Assembly (NCBI GenBank): GCA_024220505.1
Contig: JAKZZE010000004.1
Location: 682,001 to 746,000 of the forward strand
Origin: Rhizopus arrhizus
Taxonomy: Eukaryota; Mucoromycota; Mucoromycetes; Mucorales; Rhizopodaceae
Reading direction: 5' to 3'
Length of the DNA: 64,000 bases
This document shows positions 1 to 13,915 of the stretch, piece by piece (positions within the stretch are counted from its first letter, which is position 1; every line of letters starts with the position of its first letter). The notes under the pieces were generated by a model. That model was not told the origin of the DNA. It saw nothing but the letters and a program-made list of their open reading frames with translations, and did no database searches. Made by a program: the position numbers and the translations under genes.

Positions 1-706
1 TCTTTTTTTTAATAGAACGCATTTTTGTGTGTGTGTGTGTGTGTGTGGATAAGTTTAAGAGTATATTATATATATATATTTGTATATATTCTGGTATTTT
101 AGTTTATACCATTTATTCAACATGCATTAATAAGGAGGTCTTGAAGGGGTGCAGGGCCTATAACAGTTTCTACCTCCGTTTCTATTTAATAATAAATTGA
201 TAAAAAAAGAAAAAAAAAAAAAAAAAAAAAAAAGGCAAGAGAGATGAACAGGTTCAGATTTCTTTTATAATCGATACATAAAGAATTAAAAAAAGAAGAG
301 ACAAACGATGATCAAAAGATCATCAAATGCAGCTTTACTATGTTATCTGCAAGAAAAGACCTACTTACATGGATTGACACAAAATAAAGATTTTCTCTTG
401 TTTCTCTTGCTCTAATAAACGCGCCTCTATATCATTTACTTTTTTTCAATAGATCATCCCTTTATCCCTCGTCTCTTTTGATTCCCTCTCTCCCCCCCTT
501 TCCCTCCCCCCCCCCTCTCTCTCTCTCTCTTTTTTTTCTTTCTTGTCCCGTTATGTTACTTATAAAAAGCTAGTTTTTCATCTCTTTTTTCTTTTTCTTC
601 TTCTTTTACTTGATTTACAACCTATCCTCTCTTTTTCCCCTTTCTTCTTTAGAAGCCTGTCATAGACATTCACATACATACACACAGAATAAGGGATAAA
701 TAAATC
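1..706. other. Upstream region of the Ca2+-ATPase gene
   Basis: No gene is seen here. The stretch has a (GT)n run near 30-46, a TA run near 62-80, a poly-A tract near 208-232, and a long pyrimidine-rich block at about 480-650. Such CT blocks are common just upstream of highly expressed fungal genes, so it probably contains the promoter and 5' UTR of the gene starting at 707. Confidence 0.5.
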
Positions 707-3700
707 ATGACAACCCTACATCCACCAAGTGCACTCTTGAGTGAAAACCCAACACTGATATCCAACCTTGGTACAAATGAAAAACCAGACCAAGTTAAAA
801 TTGATTTAAGAGACCACCTCAACTCACATCAAGATCCTTCCAACCCATTCGCTTTCACTCCCGAGCAGCTCGGAGCCTTGATTGATCCCAAAAACTTGCC
901 CTTGTTACGCGCCTATGGTGGTTTGGAAGGTGTGGCCAGAGGTCTTCACAGTGACCTTCGATCGGGTCTGATACCCAATGCACCCAATCATCAACCGATC
1001 ACACTGGATCAAATCATGAAGGAACGAAAGGATGATTCTGTTCTGGAAGAACTCGTCAGGACACCCACGGTGCATTCATTGGGGGCCAGGCAGCTTACCC
1101 ATCGTACGGATATCACCATCTCCACCCCTGATATTACTGCCTTTCCTCAAAGGAGATCTGTGTTTGGTGCTAATGTGCTACCCGAGACCGCATCCAAGAA
1201 TATCTTTCAACTCATGTGGGCCGCATTTCAAGATAAAACACTGGTAATGAACTCTTTATTCTTTTCACTTTCTCTAACCTCATCCACAGATCCTGCTGGC
1301 CATCGCTGCCGTTGTCTCCCTGGGCGTGGGTCTCTATGAAGATATCGCTGTGCCTGAATATGATACGCTGGGTAACAGAATCCCAGGTGTCAAGTGGGTC
1401 GAAGGCGTGGCTATCATCGTCGCCATCCTGCTCGTCGTCCTCGTGGGCAGTGTCAATGATTATCAAAAAGAAAAACAATTTCGCAAGTTGAATGCCAAAA
1501 AGGAAGACAGGGTCGTCAAGGTAAATTGTTTGTGAAATAAATAGACGATGCTGATGCATCTTTAGGCTACAAGAGAATCCATGGTGATCCAAATCTCTGT
1601 TCATGACATTCAAGTCGGTGACATTCTTCATCTAGAACCGGGTGATATCGTCCCGGTCGATGGTATCTTTATCGAAGGACACAATCTCAAGTGCGATGAA
1701 TCGGCTGCTACAGGTGAATCGGATGCTGTGCGTAAAATGTCCTGGCTAGAGTGTGAACGCAAGGCGAACGAGCAGGACAAAGGACAGCAGGTTCACCTGC
1801 CGGATCCATTCATCATCTCGGGTGCCAAGATCTTGGAAGGTGTCTGCTCTTATCTGGTCATCAGCGTCGGTGAACACTCTTACTTTGGTCGGACGATGAT
1901 GGCCCTTCGTACTGAACCTGAAAGTACCCCGCTTCAAGAGAAACTGAATGATTTGGCAGAAATGATTGCCAAACTAGGTTCCATCGCTGGTCTGCTGATG
2001 CTCATCGCCTTGCTCATCCGTTACTTTGTCGGCTGGAGGTTTGGTGTACCGGATCAGGCGACGACCATCGTCTTGGATATCATGAAAATCCTGATTGTGG
2101 TTGTGACGATCGTGGTGGTTGCTGTTCCTGAAGGTTTACCTTTAGCTGTTACACTTGGTAATTTTTTTTTTTTTCACGCTTTCCTTCCTATCGAATTCTA
2201 ATCCTTCTTTATAAACAGCCCTTGCTTATGCTACCCAGCGTATGCTCAAAGACAATAACCTGGTTCGAGTCTTGGCTGCTTGTGAGACGATGGGTAACGC
2301 GACCACGGTCTGTTCGGACAAGACGGGTACGCTCACCCAAAACAAGATGACCGTGGTCGCGGGTACGTTTGGTGCCACCTTTGAATTTGCCAAGAAACCG
2401 ACCGAGAGCGGCATCACGGACATGACGCAGATACCTCAGCAGGTGCCAAAGGAAGCACTGGATCTCATCAACCAGTCGATTGCGATGAACTCGACCGCGT
2501 TCGAAGGCGAGAACGAAAAGGGAGAACCCTGCTTTGTGGGCAACAAGACCGAGACCGCTCTCCTTCAGTTCTCTCGTGATGTCCATGCGGAGCACTACAA
2601 CACACTCAGAACCCGCTGGCCTGTGGAGCAAGCGTATCCTTTTAGTTCGGAGCGAAAGGCGATGGCGACCGTCATGCAGTACAGCCATCCGACCAAGAAG
2701 ACCGTCTACCGGGTCCACGTGAAGGGCGCTTCTGAAATCATCCTGTCTCTCTGCTCTTCTGTCCTGTCGCTGGATCAAGACCATGCACGCGAGATGACTT
2801 CAGAAGACTACGATCAGGTCGAACGCACGATCCAGACCTACGCGACCCGCAGTCTCCGTACGCTCGCTCTGGCCTACCGCGACTTTGATCACTGGCCGCC
2901 GAATGGGACCAACGAGGAAGGGGACGTGCCTTATGAAGACTTGGTGCAAGACAACGCGCTGACCTTCCTGGGTGTCTTTGGTATCGAGGATCCTCTTCGA
3001 GAAGGTGTGCCCGAGGCCGTACGAGCCTGTCAGCGGGCGGGTGTGGTCGTTCGCATGGTGACCGGTGACAATCTGGTGACGGCCAAGAGTATCGCGACCC
3101 AGTGTGGGATCTATACACCCGGAGGGGAGGTGATGGAAGGCCCCGTCTTTCGAAAGCTGTCTCTTGCCGAGATGGACCGCGTCTTGCCTCGTCTCCAGGT
3201 CTTGGCCCGTTCGAGTCCGGAAGACAAACGGATCTTGGTCAGTCGTCTGCGTGAGCTGGGCGACATCGTCGCTGTCACGGGTGATGGTACGAATGATGGT
3301 CCGGCTCTCAAGATGGCCGACGTGGGGTTCTCGATGGGTATCGCTGGTACAGAAGTAGCCAAGGAAGCCTCGAGTATCATCTTGATGGATGATAATTTCT
3401 CGAGTATCGTCAAGGCCATCATGTGGGGTCGCTGCGTGAATGACGCTGTCAAGAAATTCTTGGAGTTCCAGCTCACTGTCAATATCACTGCCGTCATCCT
3501 TACCTTCATCTCGGCCGTGGCCAGTACAGATCAAAAGTCAGTCTTGACCGCCGTTCAGCTGCTGTGGGTCAATTTGATCATGGATACCTTTGCTGCCCTT
3601 GCCTTGGCCACCGATCCTCCTACACCTGAATTATTAGACCGTGACCCTGAACCACGCACGGCACCCTTGATTACGTTCAAGATGTGGAAGATGATCATTG

Positions 3701-4181
3701 GTCAAGCTATCTTTCAAATCACAGTGACTCTTGTTCTTCTCTATAGCAGTGTACTCAACTATCCTACTGAAAGTGTCGTGCTTCAAACAGTCGTCTTTAA
3801 CACATTTGTGTTTTGCCAAATCTTTAATGAAGTCAAGTAAGTTTCAATCTAACAAAAAAAAAAAGCAAGGATACTCATCCCCTTTCTTTTTCTAGTTGTA
3901 GACGTATTGATAGCAAACTTAATATCTTTTCAAACATTTTGGCCAATAAATTCTTTATTGCTATCTTTATCATCTGTGGTCTTGGTCAAGTCCTTATTGT
4001 CCAATTCGGTGGCGCTGCTTTCCAAGTCATTGGTTTAGATGGTGCTCACTGGGCGATTGCTATTGTCGTTGGTCTTTTATCTCTACCGATTGGTGTTATC
4101 ATCCGTATGATTCCCGACAATGTCTTTGGCTTCTTATTCCCTAATTCTGAGACTCGTAAAAAGTACTTGGGTACTGAATAA
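707..4181 (+). CDS. PMC1: P-type Ca2+-transporting ATPase, PMC1/PMCA type (P2B)
   Basis: ATP-driven Ca2+ pump of the vacuolar or plasma membrane that removes cytosolic Ca2+. Five exons were read: 707-1243, 1290-1520, 1566-2157, 2219-3836 and 3896-4181, with introns of 45-61 nt, giving 1087 aa. Visible motifs are the TGES actuator loop, the PEGLP transmembrane motif interrupted shortly after by intron 3, the phosphorylation site DKTGTLTQN, the ATP-site KGA, TGDGTNDGPALK in the hinge, and C-terminal membrane segments. The GTNDGPAL hinge has Gly where most P2-type pumps have Ala. No long C-terminal calmodulin-binding tail is present, as in fungal PMC1-like pumps. The start is the first ATG after the pyrimidine-rich leader, and the following residues match the family N-terminus (FxFTxxxLxxLxDxK, then a GG motif). 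Family assignment is firm; which membrane it serves is inferred. Confidence 0.95.
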
Positions 4182-4385
4182 CTTGGAATGATTCATGTAT
4201 TTCGTCACTATTTCCCCCTTCTTTACCACTTTTTTAATCAAAAATTCTCTCACTTTCATGTATAATGTTTTATATTACATCATTCTATTGCATTTTAATA
4301 ATCATGATTAAAACATAAGTCCATGTCTGTGACTTTGTAATGCCATTTCTCATTTTTCAAGTTTCTTTTTTTTTTTCTCTCTTTA

Positions 4386-6339
<1,954 letters not shown>

Positions 6340-6651
6340 ATTCCTAATAAACTCACCTCAAATTGAACATAACCTTCTCTCTCTGAACCTGTCTTTTTTT
6401 CTAACGCACTCCTTTATCAGCCTGCCACTTTTTGATTCAGTGGTGTGCACACAAGAACAGGATGATGACGCAAAATAATATTTCAATAGCCGAATCATGA
6501 AGAGCAACAACCAATAAGCGGCACGAATTTGACACGGTTTTGTATTGAAAGAGTTCATTTCAAATACCGCACCCTGACTTGCAAACCAATGTATTGAATT
6601 TTTTTTTTCTCTCCTTGTTTCTTGAACTCCCCACTCATCACCAAAGTAAAC

Positions 6652-7115
6652 ATGCTTCGTGCCTTCTCCTCTGTCGTTCGTCGTACTGCTGTTGTCCAAT
6701 CAGCTACTGTCACTCGCCCTGCTACAATGAGTAAAAGAAGAAGGAATTAAAAAAGTGAATTATACTAATTTGAATAGGTATGACCAAGCGTTTCTATTCT
6801 GCTGGACATGAAGACGAAAGCTTTGAATCCTTCACTGAACGTTACGTCAAGTTCTTTGACGGTGTTGAAGACCTTTTTGAACTTCAACGTGGTTTGAACA
6901 ATGCATTCGCTTACGATCTTGTTCCTGCACCTTCCGTTATTGAATCTGCCCTCAAGGCCTCTCGTCGTGTCAACGATTTTGCTACTGCTGTTCGTGTATT
7001 CGAAGGACTCAAGGATAAGGTTGAGAACGAAGGTCAATACAAGCAATACCTTGAAGAATTAGCACCTATTAGACAAGAATTGGGTGTTTTGACCAAAGAA
7101 GAATTAAGTCAGTAA
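6652..7115 (+). CDS. COX6: Cytochrome c oxidase subunit VI (Cox6/COX5A family)
   Basis: Nuclear-encoded matrix-side subunit of respiratory complex IV. Exons 6652-6730 and 6778-7115, 138 aa. Exon 1 encodes an Arg/Ser/Ala-rich presequence (MLRAFSSVVRR...), a typical mitochondrial targeting peptide. The mature part begins near RFYSAGHED and carries the family core: SFTERYVKFFDGVEDLFELQ, then NNAFAYDLVPAPSVIESALKA and LASRRVNDFATAVR-like helices. The 47-nt intron has a clear TACTAAT branch site 6-7 nt before its AATAG end and splits a Ser codon (A|GT). Family length (about 130-150 aa) fits. Poly-A/T runs follow the stop. Confidence 0.95.
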
Positions 7116-8260
7116 AAAAAAAAAGATTGTTTTTTTTTTTAATTCAATGAAGCCACACATAAAAAAAAAATCTTGAACAATGCATGGTATGGTTTTTTCT
7201 TTTTCTTTTTTTTCTTTTTTTTTTAGCAACTAGTCTGGGATGATGTAATGATTTGAGGACCTCTGGATGATATAAAAAACGTTTATTGTGAATTTTTGCA
7301 CCCCTTCAGGATTGTGTCATGTCTTTATGGATGATAAAAAGACTTTAAATTTTATTGTATGCTTAAAGTGTGTTATGACACTTATCAGCCTGCTGCTGCT
7401 ATAGACATTGAGCCCATGTCTTGATCGAGAAAGGATCATGAATCCTTTTGGTTCACGATTTATTTCAAGGCATAACAGGTACGTTGAAATTCGACTGTGA
7501 TGCTGCTCATTCTTTTATAAAACATGTGTCCCTACTTCTCGAGATATTCAAATCACAGAGCAGGCTATCCTAAGCATATGTCCAATTCTCAGCTTCAAAA
7601 GGATCCTGCGTACTTTTAGGTCTTTTTAAACAAAAGACTTTGCGCGCAGTATCTCTGTCACTTGTCAATTTAAATCGCAGCTTAATTTGCACTGTCATTT
7701 TTTATACAAAAGTATAAAGACTAGAAAATAGTTGTACTGTTTGTACGTTGATAATAACTAACTGTCAGTGAATGGCGATGATCAGTTTCAATGCAAAGCC
7801 ACAAACTGCAAATATAAACAACAACTAGAGAGCTCTTAGTTGCAGCCCCATGCGTTATCCTTTTAGGAATACACCATGTAGACTCCTTTTGCAACCCAAC
7901 TAAACATGTACACACAAATAAGACGTGTGAAAAGCAGCTTGTAAGAATACCTTGTCAGATCCTAATCGCAACCCAGTAATTCAAGGTCCATCCCCATTTT
8001 AATTTTTCCCAAGAGGCAAGTTGGCTTGATACATTTTATGATTTTTGTTGTCCTCATCACCCCATTTATATGTGAAGCTTCCCAGACAGTCATTCTTTGA
8101 AAAAACTCTTGACTTGAATCAGATTGGTATCAATCAGTCCAAAAAGAACTCTTGAAACTATCCGCTTGTGGAGTTTTGTCAAAAGAAATTTGGAAAATAA
8201 AGTTAAAAATTGTATTACTAATTCGCTTTTTTTTTTTTTTTTTTTTTTAATTTTTAAAAA
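7116..8260. other. Intergenic region between COX6 and YAE1
   Basis: AT-rich with homopolymer runs (7130-7230, 8228-8250). Only short open frames without family resemblance or splice support are seen. A T-rich block directly precedes the YAE1 start, as in several other genes here. Confidence 0.5.
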
Positions 8261-8845
8261 ATGTTGGATCAAGAACATAATGATGACATTTGGGCAGAAA
8301 GTGATGAAGAACACAGAGATTATGAAAAAAACTTGGCTGAAAAAGAGTGGGATCGTTTGCAAGACGATCATGGCAACGTGAGTTATCAACAAAAAAAAAG
8401 GGTTGTAACTCATCCTATAAAAGTCAGGATATAAGGAAGGAATAATAGAAGGAAAAGAAGTGAATATGCAAAGAGGCTTTGATGAAGGATATAAAGAAGG
8501 GCTGGCTATAGGAAAGGCTGTAGGCAAACTTCGTGGCTTGGTCAGGTATAGTTCTCTAAAAAGCTCTCCTCTAGCTTGTTATTCATGCTCTTTTTGTTTA
8601 GCACGAGACTTGTCTTTTACAAACATATTTTAAAGAATGAAAAAGCAGCCAAGGAACTAGAGAGCTTATTTGATGAAATAGATAGCATTGAAGTCAACCA
8701 TATTTTCAGTACGGACTATTTCAGAAAAGATGGGCCTAAAGACAAGACATCGTATGTTGCACCAGAGGATTTTGTAAGGGATTTAAAAGAAAAAGTCAAT
8801 GCGCAATTGGAGGCAACGTCTAAAAGATACAGTAAACAATACTGA
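8261..8845 (+). CDS. YAE1: Yae1 family protein (deca-GX3 motif)
   Basis: Adaptor which, with Lto1, delivers the ABC protein Rli1/ABCE1 to the cytosolic Fe-S assembly machinery. Exons 8261-8377, 8424-8545 and 8602-8845, 160 aa. Exon 1 gives an acidic N-terminus ending in a YEKNLAEKEWDRL segment. Exon 2 encodes the hallmark Gly-x3 repeat: GYKEGIIEGKEVNMQRGF, then DEGYKEGLAIGKAVGKLRG. Exon 3 is an alpha-helical tail. The intron 1 acceptor was placed at AAAAG (8423) because only this keeps the GYKEG frame; the nearby TCAG four bases later does not. The start follows a poly-T/A tract. Confidence 0.88.
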
Positions 8846-9018
8846 GGTTGAAGAACAAAGAAAAGTAAAGAGCATTGGGTGCAGCCGAAAGAAGAAGAAA
8901 AGGAAAAAAAAAGAGAGTACAGGACGAAAGAAGAAGAAATGGAAGAAAGATGAAAAGAATGGGTTGATATAAAAAGAGTTTATTTAAATGTAATAATAAA
9001 ACAATGAAAAGAATGACA

Positions 9019-10632
9019 CTAGAGCATATTTGCCATGACTTCCATTTGCTCATCTTGTTCTCTTGAAGCTGTCACTGCAGCCATGATCCATTCGATCGAT
9101 CCAGGCTGCAGTGGATTCCCCTGCTGTCGAACATATTCCAGAGCTCTTCGTTGTGGATTATCGTTCCCCATCTGCATCGCTCTTTCACGAATATTCTCCC
9201 GATACCTTTGCCAGCACCTGGTACTGCAAAACTTGACTTTGCTCACCGTGGAGGAGTAACCTTGATAACGCTTCAGCTGGATCGTGCTCACCCATTCATG
9301 AATATAGGGCCGCTGGCAGATCAGACAGGACTTTGTCTTGTTTTCAATGGCCGAAGCGAGATGGCCAGGCAGCAGGGAGAGAACGGAAGATGGAAAGAGG
9401 GCGGTGTTTCGTAAGGCGATCTCTTGAAGTGAGTGAATCAGATAAGGTTGATCGTGCTCGTCTTCAATGTCCGTATCATCCCACACAGTCGATGGGAAAC
9501 CAGTCGCTGCTTGATCATCACCGTCCTCCTCAGGCACGGTCCCTGCCAATCCACCTTCAGCCTCGCTTCTTGCGGGTATTTGACTTTCTAAAGATGTGTT
9601 GATGTCGTCTTCTTGTACAGCACCTTGTTCAGTAGCATGCCGTTCGACCGGCTGCGAATAACGAGAGGTGGGTATCGCGCGTTGGATGAATCTTTGTACG
9701 GCCCGCAGATAACCTTGCGTGACATCTTCTATCGTTCGATGCTCCGTCCGCTGCTGCTGCTGTCCACTGGGGAGTTGTATCAAAGGGTTTCCTCGGATAA
9801 AGACCTGGATCCTTGGCTGATCCAATAATTCCAAAGGAAGGATGCATATCCTGTTATTACTCAGGTTGAGAACACCCAATTTTATTTCCGAAAGATAAAG
9901 CATGCTATCGACAAAGTCTTGAGGCAGGGACGCGATCTGATTATGTGACAGATCCACTGTTTCCAACTGGGGACAGCGAGAGAGAAACAGGTCGGGTACT
10001 TGTCTTATTTGATTATGAGAGAGATCGAGATGTCTGAGTTGACGCATGTCCTGTAAGAAGGGGACGGTCAGGATACGATTGTGTGAAAGATCGAGGTGGA
10101 CGAGCTCGATCATCTCAGACAACGTCTCGGGTAATTCCTCAAGGAGATTTCCACCAAACTCTGAACCCAGCTTCAAGTCTTGCATCTTGTTCCACTGACC
10201 GATACTTTCTGGAAGAAAAGTGATCCGATTACGATCCAGATGGAGCACCTTGAGATGAGGCAAGTAAGTTGGCATATCATCGGGAATTTCTTGTATGGAA
10301 TTCATTGAAAGTATGAGGATTTCTAATCGAGGATAAGAGCGATAAAGGTTAGGATCAATGAAGGAGATATTCGATTCCGATAGATTTAAATGAGCCAAAT
10401 GATCATATTTCATCAAGCTTTGCGGTATAGCATCCACTTGACTACATGAAGCATCTAATCCATTTGTTTCTAAAGGATCACTGGTAGCATCAGAATTGAC
10501 TTTTGGAGTTAAATTAGCATCGGTTATTTGGTTATCATAGTCATTATCAGATTGAATGTCACTAGGGCTCTCTTCTTGAAGACTCTCGGGTAATTGTACA
10601 CCTTGAATTCTTTTTCCACCAAACAAATACAT
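9019..10632 (-). CDS. Leucine-rich repeat protein with C-terminal CxxC...CxxxC motif
   Basis: A 537-aa protein read as a single exon. Start chosen at ATG 10632 (MYLFGGKR); the open frame extends further upstream, but only through Lys- and Phe-rich homopolymer sequence that looks like UTR. Residues 1-75 are acidic and low complexity. About nine LRRs (roughly residues 78-300) show LxxLxLSxNxI patterns, e.g. LVHLDLSHNRI and LRHLDLSHNQI. An acidic linker follows, then a Cys motif with CLIC at about 436-439 and FCSTRC at about 468-473, a possible zinc site. LRR proteins usually bind proteins; the partner is unknown. It faces away from the arrestin-like gene across an 840-bp divergent intergenic region. 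Confidence 0.8.
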   Translation of the reverse strand: MYLFGGKRIQGVQLPESLQEESPSDIQSDNDYDNQITDANLTPKVNSDATSDPLETNGLDASCSQVDAIPQSLMKYDHLAHLNLSESNISFIDPNLYRSYPRLEILILSMNSIQEIPDDMPTYLPHLKVLHLDRNRITFLPESIGQWNKMQDLKLGSEFGGNLLEELPETLSEMIELVHLDLSHNRILTVPFLQDMRQLRHLDLSHNQIRQVPDLFLSRCPQLETVDLSHNQIASLPQDFVDSMLYLSEIKLGVLNLSNNRICILPLELLDQPRIQVFIRGNPLIQLPSGQQQQRTEHRTIEDVTQGYLRAVQRFIQRAIPTSRYSQPVERHATEQGAVQEDDINTSLESQIPARSEAEGGLAGTVPEEDGDDQAATGFPSTVWDDTDIEDEHDQPYLIHSLQEIALRNTALFPSSVLSLLPGHLASAIENKTKSCLICQRPYIHEWVSTIQLKRYQGYSSTVSKVKFCSTRCWQRYRENIRERAMQMGNDNPQRRALEYVRQQGNPLQPGSIEWIMAAVTASREQDEQMEVMANML

Positions 10633-11425
10633 TTTTTTAATATAAAATAAAAAGAAAAAAAAAAAATAGAAAGGGAAAATGGATTTATAAAAAAAAGAAA
10701 AAATCTGATAACTTTTTTTTTTTTTTTTTTTTTTTTTCCGTGCCAGTCCCTCTTTTATCAAAACAAATAAATCATGCATTCCCAACCATTTATTGCAATG
10801 ATGACTCAAGACGGGGAATTTATAAGTTGGGAGTTTCTTATTTGGGAAGCTTTTATTAAAGTAGTTTATAAATATTCAAAAGTATATAAAGCAAAGAAAC
10901 AGATTTGTTCGATAAATGAATTGTTTTTTAAAATAAATAATCCAAAATGGTATCAATACAGTGACATAATAATAGATGGATGAAAACAGAGGCTTTTTTT
11001 TTTGTGAGTAAGATGATTAAGAAAATGAAGGTTTGCAGAGGTATTCCTATTATAAAACTATAATCGATACATGAAACATAGACGAATGATGAGTTGTGAT
11101 ACCATCAAGACAAAGCGCACAGGGCAACTTTTTGAAAAGTGGAAGAGAGTTGTATTTGTCAGCTTGGATCTGATAATGTTAGATGTGTGATAAAGAGAGC
11201 ATCCAAAGCTATCTTTATGAAAGGATCTTTTTTTATTTTTGAGAAAGAATCAATTGTTTATGTACAGATACTTTTATCACAGATCCTATTGAATAGAGGA
11301 CATCTTCAAGTTACATTGCCTCCTAACAAGGACCTTGTAGAAATTTAGTGCTTTTTATTGTTATAACTGTAACACAAAGGCAAAGTGGCTGAACAACTTT
11401 AAAAAAAAAAAAAAAAAAAAACTCA

Positions 11426-11461
<36 letters not shown>

Positions 11462-11473
11462 TACACTTTATTT
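10633..11473. other. Divergent intergenic region
   Basis: Shared upstream region of the LRR gene (-) and the arrestin-like gene (+). It contains long A/T runs at about 10711-10737 and 11399-11459. Short open frames on the plus strand at 10774-10983 and 11139-11348 have no recognisable domain and were not called. Confidence 0.5.
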
Positions 11474-13399
11474 ATGCCACAAAAATTTGAGATAAAAGTA
11501 GAAATTGTATTGGATGACAAGGACAAAAAATACTTTCCTGGTGACAGTATTCAAGGAAGCATTCTACTTACACCCAATCAATCTCACACTTTACAAAAAC
11601 TTTGGCTTGCTTGGACTGGACGTATTCAGGTGCAACCCAAAGCAAATGAAAAAGCAACACATAAATTATTTGATGAATGCTGGAAACTTTGCTCACCCAT
11701 CTTTAAATCATCTGCTAAATCAACCAAGAACACTCCTCTTTATCATACAGCATTTGTTCCCTTTTCAGAAAACACGGATGAACGCCTGGCAGACCTTCCG
11801 GTTCTTTTAGAATTGTCAAAGAATAAGACGGTTGGGTTTGCATTTGAGGTCAAAGTGCCCGAGATGATACTGCCGAGTTCGACTGGCAAAGGATTTGCAG
11901 CACACAGGATCGTTTATTTTCTGGAAGCATTCACAGGAACGATTGATGTATTTTATCGTCAGAAAGTAGTACCAGTGTATGAAGTGATTGATGTATACCA
12001 ACCAGAGATGATGATGCCTCAAAAGATTGAACGCATTTATTCTGTTCTGACGGCTGAAAATCAACAGTGTACGTCCTCAATGCAGGTGATCGTACCTTGT
12101 CAGGGACAACTAGCAGGAACAACCATGCCGATTTCAATGACGATTCAAAGTGATTTGGAAATCACACGAAAGCAAGGTATTTCTGTCTCTTTACTGAGAA
12201 CACATGAAGTCATTGTGAATGGAAGGTAAAACGAGTTTAGAAAGTAAAGTGAGAAATATTCAAATGATCAAAAAGAACATTTTCCTCTTTTGTAGAACCT
12301 ATTTCTCGCACAGTAAAGGACTTGCAATTGATTACTAATAATGGTAATATTGCACAAACGATTGAAATCATGCTACAGATTCCTCAAGACACAGTACCGA
12401 CGATTTCAATTGAATCAAGTAAAATTATGTCTGTTAGTTATTATATTCGAGTATTGGTCTATGCTCACTCTGGAATATATATCTCTCAAGACTATCAAGA
12501 ATCTCAATTTCTCTCTGCAGAACTACCGTTCACTATCGGCACTTTTAAAGCAGATCCTAAATCTCCGACGATAACCACCACTCATTTCAATTCTTTGCCT
12601 CCTCTGTCACCTATTTTATCCGCATTCCATCTGAGTAAGGGCATCAGCGGTAAACCAAATGATGTGCCTCCAGGTAAATTAAAAAAAAATATAAATACAA
12701 AGCGTGATCGAATCTGTATGACATTGAAGTAACGTTTCAATTTATAACATCCAGTCGGACTTACAACGAGTGAAAATAGTGATGGTAAGAGAAAAGGAGA
12801 TATTTTTTCTATTAGCTCATGTCTTGATAGGTTCACCTTCACTAAAAGCATCTTTGTCTTCTAAAACAAATGGTAATAGTAGTGGTAGTAATGTCTCTGC
12901 AGAAGAGACAACCACTATTCAATCTCATGAGAGTGTAACAGAAGATCAAAATGGCAATAATAAAAAGGAAAGATTGTCAGTCGGGAAAATGTTCAAAAGA
13001 AGCTCATCCGGAAGGTCTTCCGGCGAAGATAAATCAAATAAAAGGGGTGTGTTTTTAAACCTTTGGTCGTACCGACGTAAACCTAAAGCAGAACCAACGG
13101 ATGATGTGAATAACAATGATAACAATCACAGCAGTGATCATGAACACAGACTGGTAGATATCGCCAACCAAGCGGAGCCAACGGAAGAAATACCGCATGA
13201 TATTAGAGAGACAGCAAAGCACAGTGAAATTCAAACAGAGCGAGTGATTCATCACCGACCGTTCCTTGATTCAGATTCTGAGGAAGAATCGGATGACAAA
13301 CAAGTAGAAATTGGATTGCAAGCGATAAAACTAAACAAACCGGATGAAATAAATGAAGATCAACAAATAACAAAGCTCGAAAAGCCTCATACAAAGTGA
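11474..13399 (+). CDS. Arrestin-like domain protein (alpha-arrestin type)
   Basis: Predicted arrestin-fold adaptor; the family links membrane transporters to Rsp5/Nedd4 ubiquitin ligases. Exons 11474-12225, 12276-12673, 12755-12784 and 12831-13399, 582 aa. Residues about 5-170 form the N-lobe (IKVEIVLDDKDKKYFPGD, GSILLTP, and FAFEVKVPEMILPSS before AHRIVYFLEA). Residues about 190-355 form the C-lobe. The last 200 residues are Ser-, Lys- and Asp/Glu-rich and look disordered. No clear PPxY motif was seen in the tail. Exon 3 is only 30 nt. The intron 1 acceptor was set at AAAAG (12275) because the more usual-looking TTTTGTAG at 12295 would shift the frame into an early stop; this junction is the least certain part. 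Confidence 0.78.
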
Positions 13400-13915
13400 A
13401 CAAAATCACCTTATTCATGCTTCACTCTCCTTTCTTTTTTTTCATGACGTGACAAAAATAATGTGCTGAGTTTGATTTTAATGCTCTCTCTTTCTCTCTC
13501 CCTCTCACTTTCTCTCTCTCTCTTTTTTTATTATTGACAATGAATATTTCATGTACAAACTTATGCAAAATAATAAACAATTTTTAAAATCATGCCTTAA
13601 TTTTTTTTTTAAAAAAAAAAAGAGTGTGGTGATTGAATGTGAAGAAAAAAAAGTGAATGAATATTAAAGACTAGGTTGAATTATCATAGAAAAAAGAAAT
13701 AGACAATGAGTATGTTTATGAATGATAGTCTTATTAATTCTTTCTTTTTTGTTATCAATAATAATAATAATAATAATAATAAATCTGAAGCTAAATAATA
13801 TGGTCTTACTTTTTTATAACAACGATCTTTCTATATAAATAAGCTCATTTTTTTTTTTTTCTTTTTTTCTTCTTCTTCTTCTTCACCAACCTCATTGTCA
13901 TAATTCATCATTGTC
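13400..13915. other. Intergenic region with microsatellites
   Basis: Contains a CT-rich run (about 13481-13527), a poly-T/poly-A pair (about 13601-13621), an (AAT)n run at about 13757-13783 and a TTC-rich leader just before the next start. No gene is seen. Confidence 0.6.

Noticed and set aside
2209..3534. Long antisense frames within the Ca2+-ATPase gene
   Set aside because: His/Asp/Arg-rich antisense shadows of a well-conserved coding exon; no domains.
10633..10809. Upstream extension of the LRR protein to ATG 10809
   Set aside because: The added residues come from poly-T/poly-A sequence (Lys and Phe runs) and look like UTR.
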